Of a DNA stretch of 64,000 nt, positions 22,014 to 37,000 are shown piece by piece; position 1 is the first letter of the stretch, and every line of letters begins with the position of its first letter. The notes under the pieces are model-generated. The model was not told the DNA's origin, did no database searches, and was given only the letters and a program-made list of their open reading frames with translations. A program made the translations under genes and the position numbers. This DNA is from Panulirus ornatus. Its lineage: Eukaryota > Arthropoda > Malacostraca > Decapoda > Palinuridae. The DNA lies in assembly GCF_036320965.1 (NCBI RefSeq), contig NC_092232.1, positions 52,078,982 through 52,142,981 of the forward strand, given 5' to 3'.

Positions 22014-25000
22014 CTGAGGAAGAAGACATCTTGAATCAATCACTAACAGTACCAGACACCCAAAAATAGAGCAAAAATTATTCAATTTGTCACTATGTTG
22101 ATAACAGCAGGTTGCATGATATGGTTTACATAACTTTAAGGTAGTACAGCATGCACTATTAAAATAATTATAGGTGATGTTTAGTATTATCATGAAAAAT
22201 AACTTATCAAATGATGTTCACATATGACTTAATGTTTAACTCTGCAGTTTCTAATTCTAAGTTATGGTTTAACTCTGCAACTTTTGCTTTCAAGTCATGG
22301 GAGAAAATTTGAGGTTTAAATAATTGGAAAAAGTGTAAGATTATGTAAAACAAAAAATATACATACTGGGAGATAAAGTATGGGTAACACCTTGGTGAAA
22401 ATCATTTAAAATGTTTTCCCTAATCAACATGTGGTTGGCATATATCTGGGAGACTATCTAACTATATCTCATTTATATTTACCAAACTTGGTCACCATTT
22501 CAGGCAACAGTGATGTAGCGCTAGGAAACAGACAAAGACCACATCCGCTCACGCTTATTCTCTACCTGTCACGTGTAATGCAACAAAACCACAGCTCCCT
22601 ATTCACATCCATGCCCAACAGAACCTTTCCATGGTTTACCCAGGATGTTTCACATGCCCTGGTTCAGTCCATGACGGCAGTATACAGCATCATTCCAATT
22701 CACTCTATCCCATGTATGCCTTTCACCCTCCTGCATATTCAGGCCCTGATCACTCAAAATCCTTTTTACTCCTTCCTTCCACCTTCTACTTGGTCTCCCG
22801 ATTCTCTTTGTTCCCTCCACCTCTAACACATATATCTCTGATGCTTCATCTCTTCTAAAACTCCCTCAAGGGGATGCCATGACAATAGTCTTCATTACTA
22901 GTTAACTCCAGTGCTGCTTCTCAGCCTTTAGTGCCTCACCCTGAACAGGCCACTGGTAGAGGGCAAGTCTAGAGTAATGTTTCCAAAGGCTCCTTCCTAA
23001 GGTTCCTACTGACTACTACTGCCTAATGTTCTCATCCACTACTTCTACCTCATGCTTCTATCTAATGCTCCTAGCTATTACTTCTATCTATTGTTTAAAC
23101 CATTTTACCAAAAGGCAGGGCTACCACATAATGCTCACCACAGGAAAACAAGAGTTATAAAGAGTGAGTTGAGTGAGTTTACTGTTGTCAAGCATTATGC
23201 ATGACATGGAGAGACTGTATGTTTGTGGACAGAATGCCATGAGTCGAAGTGTGGATGAAGCAGAAAGAAGACAGTTACCTGGGTCAGAGGAGTGGAACTG
23301 ACAACCAATGAAGTGCTGACTCATTAAGCACTTGTCACTAACCCTCTCAATACCCAGATGGACAGTACAGGTAATATACCTCCCTGGTCATTAGCTGCCT
23401 GGTTACAAACAATAATCATGGAGCAAGCAGAAAACAAAGGAAGGTGTAACTATATGGTGTATTATGTTTCGTAAAACATAAATCTTAAAACTGCTCTTCA
23501 AGCAGGAGCTATAATTTGTTTAATATATTTCAAACTGTTACTGATAGTGATTCCAAAATTCTTCTCTTCTCAGCCCTCAGCTTGGAGACTTGAAGGGAGG
23601 AGTGGGTATGCGGTCTATTGGGGGTGGGGAGCCTGGAAGATAAGTCAAATCATGTCAGCTTATGAAACAGCACTCATAGCAGATTCAAGTAAGAAACTAC
23701 AGATGATGATGACTGAGTTTGGAAGAGTATGTGAAAGGAGAAAGTTGAGAACGAATGGGAATAAAAGCAAGGTCATTAGGTTTAGTTGTAAGGAGAGACA
23801 GGGCGGCTGAAATTGTGAGTATGAATGGAGAGAAATTTGGAGCAAATGGAGTGCTTTATATGCATGGAACCATGGAAGCTGAAGTGAGCCATAAAGTGGG
23901 TAAGGGAACAGGCTCCTGGGTTCATTAAGGAATGTGTGGAGAGAGTGGTCAATGTCTTTGAAGGAAAAGATGGGTATGTTTAATGGTATAGTAATCTCAT
24001 CAGTGTTCTATGAATGCAAGGCATGGACCTCAAACAGAAATGTAGGAAAGAGGGTGGATGAGCTGGAAATGAAGTGTATGAGGATAATATGGGGTATGAG
24101 GAGGGAAAATTGAATTAGAAATGATGGGGTAAGAGAGGTGATGTAATATATGGAGTATGTATGAGAAAGCTGAAGAGGGTGTGCTAAAATGGTTTGGATA
24201 CATGGAAAGGATGAGTGAGGAGTACATGATTAAAAAGGGTATGCATGCCAGAAGTGGGGGATCAAGGTGCATTACACAAGACAACTAGAGAGTGGGTGTG
24301 AGCAAATGAGGCCATTTCTTCATCTGTTCTCAGCACTACCGAGCTACTGTGGGAAATGACAAACATGTACAAACAGAAAGCAAAAAAACTAAACGCCCCA
24401 TGCAATTCTTATAGGAAAAGACATGTTACTGTTTATAAGCCATGCATATCAAATCATATAACAATAACTACACAAAAGTACCAATTAGATGTCACAAAAT
24501 GTACATAAACTGTAAACACCTACATCTGATTCTGCAATGCCAGAGCGTACACAGCAGTACACTATGATATTCTTGTCTCGTCCCTGATACTGATCGACTG
24601 TGTTGACTTCTAACTTCTGACCCATGGGAACCTCTTTCCTTACCCTGTCACAGACTAGTTTAACCTGGGCACGGTATGGCGCAATCACACCAACTTCATC
24701 CAGAGTTACGCCAAGCTATGGAATAGATGGGCTTCCTATTAATACCAAACACTAAATAAGCTATTCTAAATGTAAGGGTAGAGTATACAGGGAAACTTTT
24801 AATTATCAGTGATGCACCTTAAGATTAAATATTAACATATTCATTATGCTTCTCAACCTAATTCTACAATACAGATATTTTCACTGGAGCAATAACCCAC
24901 ATACTTTAATTAGAGCTAGAAGTATGGCTACCACTAATTCAGTTTCTCTTTGGTTGATTAACAGGTTGGCACCATCACGACTCTCAATAGCTGCTCCACA

Positions 25001-28000
25001 GGTATCCAGGAAAACCACAGAATTTTCTAAGGAAGGTTCTAAGATTTTCTGAAGCCAAACACTTAAACTGCCATGACATACCATACTCTGTAAAATTGAA
25101 AAATCAATCTGTCATTAAGCAATAACCAGGCTATAAAACTATCACTGAACATTCTACAATTAAGCCTTTCTTATCTATAATGATAATGGAATTTTAGAAA
25201 TCATTGGACCTTAAACAAAACATTTAATACTTACACTATGGCTAACAAAAACTGAATTACAAAATACACAAACCACACACACACAGGCTTACAAAGTTCT
25301 TTCCAACCATCAATAACTCTAATAAGACCCATTCCCTTCCAGAACTCCCATCAGGTGAGGGGCAACAGCAAACAAGTCTCCACTCATCAGTGTCCTTACA
25401 TGTCTCCCTCGCATACATTACTCCACACATTATTCCATCCTTTCTCTTCCTCCAGCAATCTTCTACTCAATTTCCCCATGTCACAGGTGGTCTTCCTCTT
25501 ACATCAACCCCTATAATTGTACTATCATACACTATCAATGTTAATTCCCCAACATGCATTCTTTCCACATGCCCAAACCAGCTCAAAATATGTTTCGCCT
25601 AAGTAGTCCTTTTTCTCTCTCAAAAATAAGTGAAACTTCTGAAAGAAGTTCAATCAAGTGATTGAAGACTTGTCCTCTGGAAAGCCAATGAACTTCTCTG
25701 TAGCAGAGAACAAATACATACTCTCCCATTTCTTGGAAAAACTTCTTGATCTGGCAGTTCAAGGCCCTGGCTCTGATAAAGTTGACAACTTTTACAGTGG
25801 TAGACAAAACTTCTTTCAGGTCTGTTGGCAGTCTTTGGTACCAGTGTATGCCTATCTAGAAAGTAAAACCTCATGATAACATGCGGAGCTTCTTTCATCA
25901 AAGCAGCAAAACCAGATTTGTTGCCAAGCATTGTAGGTGCTCCATCTGCATACAAAGTTCCAAGACTTTTCATCAAGCCCTTTGTATTTTTCAAAAGAGG
26001 TTCACAAAATAGAAATTCTTTGATTGTATCTGTATGCACATAACAGTGCAAACCAGGAGCTAGTTTCATCCAGTTGCATGCTGAAGGAAATGGCACAGCT
26101 GCCAATTTCCTCCATGACCTGCTTCAAAATATTAAAAGACTTGTCAGTCATTCTAGAATGGATGTTGTGATTTGACAGGGGCACTGCAGGTCAACCATTT
26201 CCATGGCACAAGGATTCATCAAGGTCTCCAATCGTGTGTGGCTTCTGCTTGGTAAAGTGATAACCAACATTGTTGGATGCTTTAAGACAAGACATTTTGG
26301 CAAAATTCCAGCTTTTTCAAATTGGCCATTCTTCTAACAGAAAAAAAGATCCACAGTAATGCCTTTTCAGGATGGACAGACAGGGTGATCCTTCAGCTTT
26401 GCTGGCTTTAAACTTTTATTGCGAAGAACTTTTCCACACAAGAGGCATTGTGACTTTTGTGTATCATCACATTCAGATATGAAAATAAAATCAAAAGATA
26501 CATAAACTTTGTCATACTTCCTCTTCTTTGACATTTTTCACCTTATGCTCAGCCCACAAAAAGTGAAAATAAACTACATTAAGCACTCTGTACTGTAATC
26601 TATATGGTAAGTGATCAATGCACAAAAACAAAATTAATAATTTGGGGGTAATTCCAGAAATTCAAAATTCAAGATGCAAGTCACTGGTTCTAATAGGCAC
26701 TAGGAACAATCCCTCAAAATAATGAATAGAAATTAAATCAAGCACTCTGCATCTAATTTCTCCAGAAAGAAGTAATTAAGCACAAAAATGAAATTAATAA
26801 GCTTTGGCCAGCTGTATATAACCGTTACTACCCACTTGAGTATCGGGAGGGTTAGTGGTGGCAGACCCAGGTAGCTCTTTTCTTTATCCCTTACCCACAA
26901 GTGGACTGATGGCATTTTGTCCACAAACTTACAATCTTTCCTTGTCACAAATAACACTTGACTACACTTAACTCATGCAACTCATTCTTTATAACTAGGT
27001 TTTCCTGCAGTGAGTGATGTGCACTAGCCCTCCCTTTTGGCATGATGGTAGGAGCAATAGATAGAAGTATTTGATAGGAACATCAGGCAGGAACATTTGA
27101 TAGACATGTTAGTTAAAAGTAGTCTGTATGAACAACAGGTAAAAGCCTCTGGAAACTAGAGTTGTCCTCTGCCAGTGGCCTGTTAAGGGTGAGGCACTAA
27201 AGGATAAGAAGGGGCAATGGAGTTCTGGAGGGAACAGCCATCACCGATACAGACAGACAGATAGACAGGCCAGTTGTATGTATAAACATTTCTGAGGTAT
27301 GGCTTTCACTAAATCTGTAGATCAGCTACCAGTCACATGCCAAATCTTATTCCTTTGTATCATAATGTAACTACATGCCATTTCCTTATGCCTACCTAAC
27401 ACTAAGAATCTAAAAGTACTAAACAAATTATAATAGCTAGTATCCATCTATGTATCTATATCTCTGATGACAGTTCCCTTCCGGGACTCCTTCATGGGAG
27501 TGGCCACAACAATAGTCTCCATAACTAATGAACTCCAGAGCAACTTCTTAGCCTTTAGTGCCACACCCTTAACAGGCAACTGGCAGAGGGCAACTCTAGC
27601 ACAGTATCTGCAGGGGGCTTCTTCCGAATATTCTCACCATCTACTTGTATCTAATGCTCCAATCTAAAGTCCCTACTGACTACTTCTACCTAATGTTTCT
27701 ACCTAATGCACCTACCTAAATGTCCCTACCTACTACTTCTATCTACTGCTCCTACCATTTTGCCAAAATACAGGGCTAGCTCACAGTGCTCACCATAGAA
27801 AAATCTAGAGTTACAAAAAATGAGCTGCATGAGTTAAGTGTTATCAAATGTTATGTACGACACGGAGAGATTATTTCTGGACAGAATGCCAGTAGTCCAC
27901 GTGTGGGTGAGGCAGAGAGATAAGACCACTACCTGGGTCAGAGGAGCACAATCTGACAACCACTGAAGTGCTAGCTCACTATGCAGCTGTCACTAACCCT

Positions 28001-31000
28001 CCTGATGCCCAGGTGGGAGTACTGGTAATATAACTCCCAGATCGTTGGCTGCCTACCAACTACTAACTACTAGTATGGAAGGGAAAACTTACATTAAACA
28101 CTTGAAAAGACTAAATTTTTACCTAAAATTCACCATGACCCAATGTAAACCTTTGACAACATGAAGGAATTCAAGAAAAAAATAATAATTTTGCCCCTGT
28201 TTTAGGGATTCCTGAAGCCCTTTTGTGGACCCGCTATAGATCCATGGATCAATGGTTAAGAAATGCAGTAAAGCTTGAGGGCATTATTTTGTATGCATGC
28301 ATGTGTGTATGTTTCTGTGCATTCATCTGGGAAGGGAGTCCACTGCTTTCATCAGATTCTCAATGAGGACTATGACCCACCCAAAAATGATTAAGAACCT
28401 CTGATCAAGGGAATCCTTCGCCCTAATCATTTCTCTCCATTTAAGGACTACTCAAGATAAAAAAAATTCAACATTACACTTACTTTGTAATTAGGTAGAT
28501 GAAGTATTGCAGTTTCCAGATCAGGATTAGCACACTGCAACTGATTTTCATACATCAAGTTATTGGCAATCTTCATTATTGGTCCATTCATGCGATATTG
28601 TTCAGTAAGACATGAAGTTGCCTCAGGTGAATCTAAGCGCATGAATAAGGACTCAGACATTCCCAAGTTCCTGGTATCAAAGAAATATTTAGTGAAAGCC
28701 AAATCTTAATAAACCTACAATCTTCAACAACATTCATAAACTACAGTATCCATATCAAGAAAGGAAAAAGTCAAATTCTACAATGGAAACAAGAATGACT
28801 GGATGTACTGTACTAAATTCATGGCTATACATTGATATATCAAATTTTAATTCTTTTGTTTCTCAGCCATCATGGCACAGGAAAAATAAATATGTTCTAA
28901 TTGTGGCATCTTGGAAGAAAAAGGCATAAAAAATAGGAATGATTAACCCTTTTGTGTGTGGGATATCCGCAAATATTTAAACACATTATCCCCTTACGTT
29001 TCATACTACAATTAATAAGAATATAATTTTCTCTTTCTTCCTATGTTCACCATTTCTCATGTTAGTGAGGCATGCCCAGAACAGATAAAGATATCGCCTC
29101 TGGCTCACACTCACTCTTTAGCCATCATGTATTATGCAAAGAAACCAGAGCTCTCTATCCACATTCAGGCCCCACAAAACTTCCCATGGTTTCCCCTGAC
29201 TGCTTCATATGCCCTGGTTCAGCCCACTGATCATCACAGTGACCCCTGTGTACCACACTACTCCAATTTGCTCCACCCTTTCCACGCTTACACCCTTCTG
29301 CATGTTCAGGCTTCAAGCCTTCAAAGCATCTTTCATTCAATCCTTCTATTTCCCCCTTGATTTACCCTTTATCCTTGTTCCTTCCACTTCTGAAATACAT
29401 ACCCTTTTAGACATTTTCTCCATATGTCCAAACATTTTCAGCCGACACATTTCAACTTTCTCATACATACTCCTCTTTCTATGCTACATCTCTCTTATAC
29501 CATTACCTCTTATTTGATCACACGTCCTCAAACATTTCACTTCCACCCCCTTCTTTACATTTTTGCCTAACGCCCATTCCTCGCATCCATACAGCACTGA
29601 CAAGACTACTATACCATCAAGCATATCCAAATTTGCTCTTACAGACAGTGACATCTTCCACACATTGCTTGATGCACCCAGGACCTTTCCTTCCCACCTC
29701 ACCAACCCGATGGCACATTTCAAATCCCACCGTTTCATTCACCAATATATCGTGTATATCTATATCTCTGACACCTGCTACCTACTAAAACTTCCTCAAG
29801 GGGGTGTCACAATCGAGTCTCCAAAACAGTAAAATCCAGTGTCACTTCTTAGCCTTTAGCACCTCACCCTTAAGAGGCTATTGGCAAAAGGCAACTCTAG
29901 TGCAGTGTTTGCAGAGGCTCCTACCTAGAGTTCCCACTGACTACTTCTAACTAAAGCTCCTGCCTAATATTTCTAACTAGTATTTCAACCTAACATTTCT
30001 ACCCAATGTTCCTGCCTAAATGTTCCTACCTACTACTTCTATCTACTGCTCCTACCATTTGGCTAAATGTCATGGCTTGCATATAGTGCTCACTGCAAGA
30101 AAATCTAACGCTTCAACAAAAGAGCTGTGCGAGTTAAGTGCTGTGTTGAGTTATACACGACAAGAAGAGATTGCATTTTGCGGACAGAACACACAAAGTC
30201 CACGTGTGGGTGAGGTAGAAAGAAAAGACAGATACCTGTGCTAGAGGAGTGGAACTTGACAACCAATGAATTGGTGATTTACTATGCTGATGTCAATAAC
30301 CCTCCTGATACTCAAGCATGAATACTGGTAATATCACAGCTATACCTACTCCCAGGTATCTAAATCACTCCACTTCTTCCAAGTTCTCTCCACCCAAACT
30401 TTCATTCGAAGCAACTTGTCTCTCTTCACTGCTAACCCTGGTAGCCTGCTTTTATTCATGTTTAATCTCAGCCTTCTCCTTTCACACACTACCCAAAAGT
30501 CAAAAATCAGTTTCTGCAATTTCTCACTTGAATCTGCCTCCAGCACTGTGTAATCAGCAAATAACTGGCTTACTTCACAGGCCTGCCCAACACACTGTAT
30601 ATCTGCTCCTCTCTCCAAGACCCTTGCATTCACTTCTTTCATCATTCCATCCATTAACAAATCAAACAGCCACAGTGACATCACACACCCCTGATGCAGA
30701 TCCACCCTCAACTGGAACCATTCACCCTCCCTTTCCCAAGTAAATTGATGATCAACTAAACCGAGTGAAACATTATCTAAATCTGCTACAGGCCCTTTAA
30801 CTTATTCTACCTTACGACCTTACTTCCAGGGATATAAGGTACTTCAGGCATATTTTAAGTTATACATAGAGAAGAGTGGTATTTTTGTGAGTTTTTAATG
30901 ACAAACAAATTTGATTACGAAAGATTTTCATAAGTAAAATTTACTGCATGAAGACACAGCTTCAAATATTACACTTGTTAACAATATTTGAAAAAGTTAA

Positions 31001-34000
31001 AGAAAAAGAATCAAGAACATGTGACATATTTAAGAAAAATACGTGAAAAACTTCCATCCTGTCTAGTTTCTTTGTTAAAACATTACACATCATGAAATAT
31101 CTGTGTTCCTGTCCAGTATGAACAGTTTGCAATATGTCTCTAGTGTATTAATTACTTCTTCATTTTTGCCAGGACTCAGGTAAAACTAAAACTAATCATA
31201 TCTAAATAGTTTATCTTATACATAAAAAATCATTACTGTCAACACATGTGCCAAAGGCCTTCTTGCCCAAGCAGTACTTTAAGAAAATCATTCTATAACC
31301 CAAAGTATAACTTCCTTTGTCATGTACATTATGGCAGTACATGCAACCCAGGGATATGTCACTATCCTTGTCCTCTAGAATAGGCAGAGTCCTCCTTTAA
31401 AATGGCAAATTACCTTCAAAACACACTGAAAAACTTAAAGTATACAATGAATGAGTAAACACCATCACAAGTTCTCTTCCATCAGAAGCAATGACTGAGT
31501 ATACAATTACCCAGTGGATCCAGTACCTGGGGATCTTAGTAACCACAGGTGGACCTGCTCATGATGTTTTAATGCTCTCCTCCCAGTAGTAAACATTTTC
31601 CTGAGAGCTAAATACATAGACTGATGACCTCAAGCACTGTTGATGGACTGAGACCAACAGAACCAAATCTACCTTTCCACCATACAGAATCTGTTCTCAC
31701 ATTCATAAGATATTAACTCTTTTGAGGGCTCCATCACACTTGTAACCCCATTCTGGAAGAGTCAGCTTAGTTTCCTCTTCTCAAGCTCAGCTTGCCTGCT
31801 TCCTATTACTGGTTTAAATGCTGATTACTGGGCTCTTCATACATGGAAATTCTCTGAAAATCTTTTATGTTTTAGGAATGTAGAGCAAATGATCTTTCAA
31901 CATTCAAAGAGACCCCTGCAATTGGTCTGGGGATCCTTTCAGGAATGTGGAAGCAATGCAGAGGAGCTTATATACCTCTCTTGTTTGCACTTTTCCATGA
32001 CAAAGAACACTAAACAATGGGTTATGTTAAAGAACTACACCAACCTACATCATACAAGCCCCTCAGGTCTTTCTCCATTTAGAGACTCAGGACTATTGCA
32101 ATTCACCCCACTTTGATTCTCTAAGAAATGAAAAAGTTCTTTAACTCCTGGAATCACATCTCTTCAACCTGAAATCCACTGCAGATGCTCTTCTATAAAA
32201 GAACCCATCATTCTCACTGCCCTTGCCTCAGGTCAGTAAGCAATTGAAAAATACACAGAGTCCAGAGGTTAACACTTCGTTAAGTTTCAAAAGGACATTA
32301 AATGGATTTCATTTCAACAAATTCAAAGTGTGTAGCAAATAAATATTTTCATCACTGGCTGGAATGACAGAAAATCATACCATTAATCATGTTCAGTCAA
32401 TATCCTAAAATAATGTAAAGACTCTACCAATGGTTACAGTGGAGACTGCCTCTCTCTCCAGCCACAAAGTTGCATCTCTCAGAAAGTAATGACACAGAAA
32501 GTAACAAAAAATCATTAGGATATCCTAGCCTTCCTAGAATGTCTGAGCAAATGATGCAAGTAAAGTTACCTCTACCCTCATCTACCCAGGAGACAGTGAA
32601 GACTGCCTCTCTCTTTCTCCAGCCACAAAGTTGCATCTCTCAGAAAGTAATGACACAGCATGTAACAAAGTAATGACACAGCATGTAACAAAAAATCATT
32701 AGGATATCCTAGCCTTCATACAATGTCCGAGCTAATGATGCAAGTAAAGTTACCTCTACCCTCATCTACCCAGAAAAACTATCCCAGAACTATTGTAGTG
32801 GGGAATTTGTGAAGTTCAGCAAATACCTCCACAAGATACTTCCTCTGCCAGGACATTCCAGGAATACAGTGTGTCATGCTCAAAGGTCCCTCCACCCTTC
32901 ATATGGATATACTCTCATTATTTTTGTTCACAAGAGAGAGTCTGCAATGGAAGTAATATTAAAAAATCTAGAATACATTTTTCATCTAGCAAGGGAGATA
33001 AGTGAGCAAATCTTTGGCTCCTTTCCTTTCCTTTTTTCCACTATTTGTCTCTTGCCCCTACTTTTCATTCTAACTCTGATTTACAGTATGTAATAATTTC
33101 TACATACGTCAGGAAGAAGCATGGTGGCTTCCTCAACTCTCATCAAGGGCTCCCCTGCATTCCAGAGTGGTGTGCATGGTGAAGTCCCGTAGTGCTGGGG
33201 TAGTCCTGGTATAAGCAAGATAGCCTATTCTAGCTACAGTAGGGAGTTCTGAACCCTTAGGGAAATGGACTGAGCATAAAAATCAATCTCAATATCTTCG
33301 CTTAAGGAACTACCCTACAGTACGAAGGGGTTTTCCAATTTCAAACCTTTCCTTTTTCAAAAAGCTTACTTTTTTCAGCAAAATATTATATAAATTGAAA
33401 AGAAAACAAACAGTTCAAGTCGACTTCTTCAATTTCTTTTTTCTTTTCTTTTATTACTACAGTTAAATAACATTTGACAAATAATATTCACAAATGATAG
33501 TTGTAGCATTATCTGTATCTAGCAGTTCTTTACTACCATTAAACTTTAACATTCCTAAAGGTGTTTAACTTACTTAGCTTGCTTACTCTGGATGACTGGA
33601 GGCAGTTGTTTTGGGTCACCAACTAATACAAAGCAAGAGGCATGAAACAGAGGTCCTAGTGCTGCAACTTGAAGTACCTAAATATAAGAAAAATATTTAT
33701 ATCATACTAACACCTGCTCTTAAAGCAAAAATGTATGTAAAATAATTCCTAATTGTTTTCAACATTATGTATCTTTGAATGTACCACTGTGTCAGATGGT
33801 AAACAGTCAATTACAATGAGACAAGATGGTAACATTAAAAATGCAGGTTATAAAACTGAGAAACCTTTCTATCTGAAGTGGTTTCCACCAAGCATGAGAA
33901 ATTTTATTGGATATCTCAAGAAAAATTAGGGTTAAGACCTTCCAACCCTCAGTACTTCCAGTGAGAAAGCACTATCCTTCCTCATCCTTTACAAACCAAT

Positions 34001-37000
34001 GAGTCACACTTGCAGCAGTTCATTTGTTTTGCATCTCCATGATACTCTTTCCCCGTGTGAATACAAGCACTTTATTCCCAGTCAGTTTCTTCACTTCTTT
34101 TTCCAGACCTCCATGATGTAGCAGTTAGCATTGCTGACTGTGATGCACTCATGGGCCTCCAGAGGTCGAGCCCAGATAGGTTTGAATCCTGGTCATGAGA
34201 GTCAGTCAGCAGTCAACCCAGCTGTTCATCCTCCAACAGTAACAGTCAATATACTGGGTACCTGGCTTAGGATAGGGTCTATGTACATATGATGCAAATG
34301 AGAGACTCGATTAAAGCATTCAGTTGTCTGTGTCCTCTTAGATAAAAGAAAAGAAAAGTAGATAAACTAGCAGTCTGCAAACTGAAAAAAGTGCATGTAA
34401 CCTGACATACACTAACACATAATGGATATAACACTGTATTCAGTCCCCTGCTATTTCCATCCAGAAACCAGGAATAAACTGAGAAATATGAATACTCAGT
34501 AACCAGAAGATTTCAAAGGATGTGCTTGTCTACATAAAAAGAGAAAGTACTACGCTTACCTGAGAAGCTTCATCAATTATGCAAAAATCGAAGTTTCTTT
34601 TGGTAAATAAAACATGGTTGACTCCCAAGCAAGTAGTAGCAACAACAGGCTGAAAGAAATAAACAGATCATGGAGTCACACACTGTAATCATCTGTCCAA
34701 TAAAAAAATTTAAATTTGAAAGGGGATGGCAAATGAAGAATTTGCCTCAGCATTTTGGCTACTATGTATTTCTGCACATCAAGTTGTAAGACATACCAGT
34801 ATGAAGTGGACATCTGCAAAGGAATTCAGATAATGAATTTTCTTGACAAATATAAAATCACTACATGTCTAAACTAAAAATTATATGAGCATAAGAGCAG
34901 AATGAAAAGCTGTTGATTATATTCATAAAAAGAAAAAACTATTACATCACACAATCAATACAAACAAGCGCTTATGAAGAGTACTATACAAGAAATTATG
35001 TAAAAAAAGGTTTAAAGAGGGAATGACGATGGTTTAAAATTATGCAAAGTAAAGGTAGTGCAAGTGTTTCAGGATTTTGCAACCTGCATACAGTAATAAT
35101 GAAAAATGGAAAAGACAGATAAAGACTTGAGTTTGAGCGAATGTGGCCTGTTTTGTCTGTTTTCCTGGCACTAACTCACTGAAGCAGGGGGTAGCGATGC
35201 TGTTTCCTATGGGGTGGGGTAGTGCCAGGAATGGATGAAGGCAAGCAAGGATGAATATGTACATGTGTAATATGTATATGTCTGCTATGTGTATGTATAT
35301 ATGTATATAAATAAACAATATACATACAGAGTGTATTGGAATGTTGTGGTATACCGGGGTCAACAAGCTGTCAATGGATTGAGCCAGGGCATGTGAATGT
35401 CTGGGATAAACCATGGAAAGTTTTGTGGGGCCTGGATGTGGAAAGGGAGCTGTGGTTTCGTTGCATTACACATGACAGCCAGAGAATGAGTGTGAACAAA
35501 CGTGGCCTTTGATGTCTTTTCTTAGCCCTACCTTGCATGTGCACAGGGAGAGGGGGAGTTGCTGTTTCATGTGTAGAGGGGTGGCGATGAGAATGGATGA
35601 AAGCAGCATGCATGAATATGTACAGGTGTATATATGTACATGTCTGTGTAAGTATATGTATGTACATGTTGAAATGTATAGGTATGTATATGTGCATGTG
35701 TGGGTGTGTATGTAAATACATGTGTATGTGTTGGGCCATCCTTTCTTCCATTTCCTTGTGCTACCTCACTAATGTGGGAGACATCAACAAAGCATAATGT
35801 AAACAAAGTATATACAAAGATGCAAAGTCACATTGTCATACCCTTGCTACCTAAAGACACTACCTAAAGACACCTTTCATGAAAGGGTCCTGGAGTTACT
35901 AACATGTTATTACTTGGATTCAGTCAATCATTTCCAATAAGCTAAATTCCAGTATAAGGATTTACCAAACACATAAAGAAATACTTACTGAATTCATGCC
36001 TACCTTACTGTCATAAAATTTTGACAAAGACAACACATCTCGGAATCTGCTAGTTATCTTCTCATCGGCATAAGACAACAAATCTGAATGAATGCGAGAG
36101 ATTCGCCCAAGACGAAGAAAATCAATATCATGTTTCTGAAAATGAAGAAAGTTAACTAAAATGTAACCAAAAGCAAGAACATATTTTTTTCAAAATTATA
36201 CTCCTTAATCACTATGTAACGTGACACCCTGTATCTCAACTACAATGATGTTTTCTAAATGAGGGTTTTGATCATTTAAAAGACCCTCTTCTGTGAGGTG
36301 GTCTAAAGAGCACAAGGCATTCTCTAGGAAATCTCAAGGAAAATCAGGGCTGGCACCTTCCAACCCTCAGTATTTCCAGTATTTCCTCATCCCTCACTAA
36401 CCAATTATCCAAGATTAAAGCTACTCATTTTAGGTCCCCCCCAGGCCAATCAGTGACTGCCACACGAAGGATATTGTTAATTCACTTACTCCCAGCTTAG
36501 TTAGCAGCTCAAAGATTTTGTACATCATAGGTGTCAATCTAAAACTGGTCACAGTGAAAGACTTTTAGGAAAAATAGAGAAACTCAAGGCAGGGGTAAGA
36601 AAACCAGGAAAAAAAATACTCATTTGATATAATCTCAGAATGAAAATTTTTTCAATTTCAGAACTTATATTTCTCTCTGTTGTGGTTTGTCCTGTCAGTA
36701 TGAGAGCATACTTATATGAAGAAGGGTTTAGAGAAAAACCTCCATACAAGAAGGTTTGAAAAAAATCTCAATAGTGATTCAAAAACAAAATGAAGGAGGA
36801 ATCCACAGTGCTACACAGGCAGATCCACAAAATTTAAACTAAACTATCAACTAACAAAAGATGTAGACAAGCTCCACCAATAGTTTCCTTGATATCCTTT
36901 AAATAAGTTTACGCCGAGGCCACCTTCTTCATATCATATACTCCAGCTCAGAGCCTAGGATGAGCCAATGCAATGAGTTTCTTAATCTATCTATCTATTT

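Noticed and set aside
34105..34200. tRNA gene
   Set aside because: A- and B-box-like motifs are present but no cloverleaf arms pair properly, and a SINE body with an A-rich end follows.
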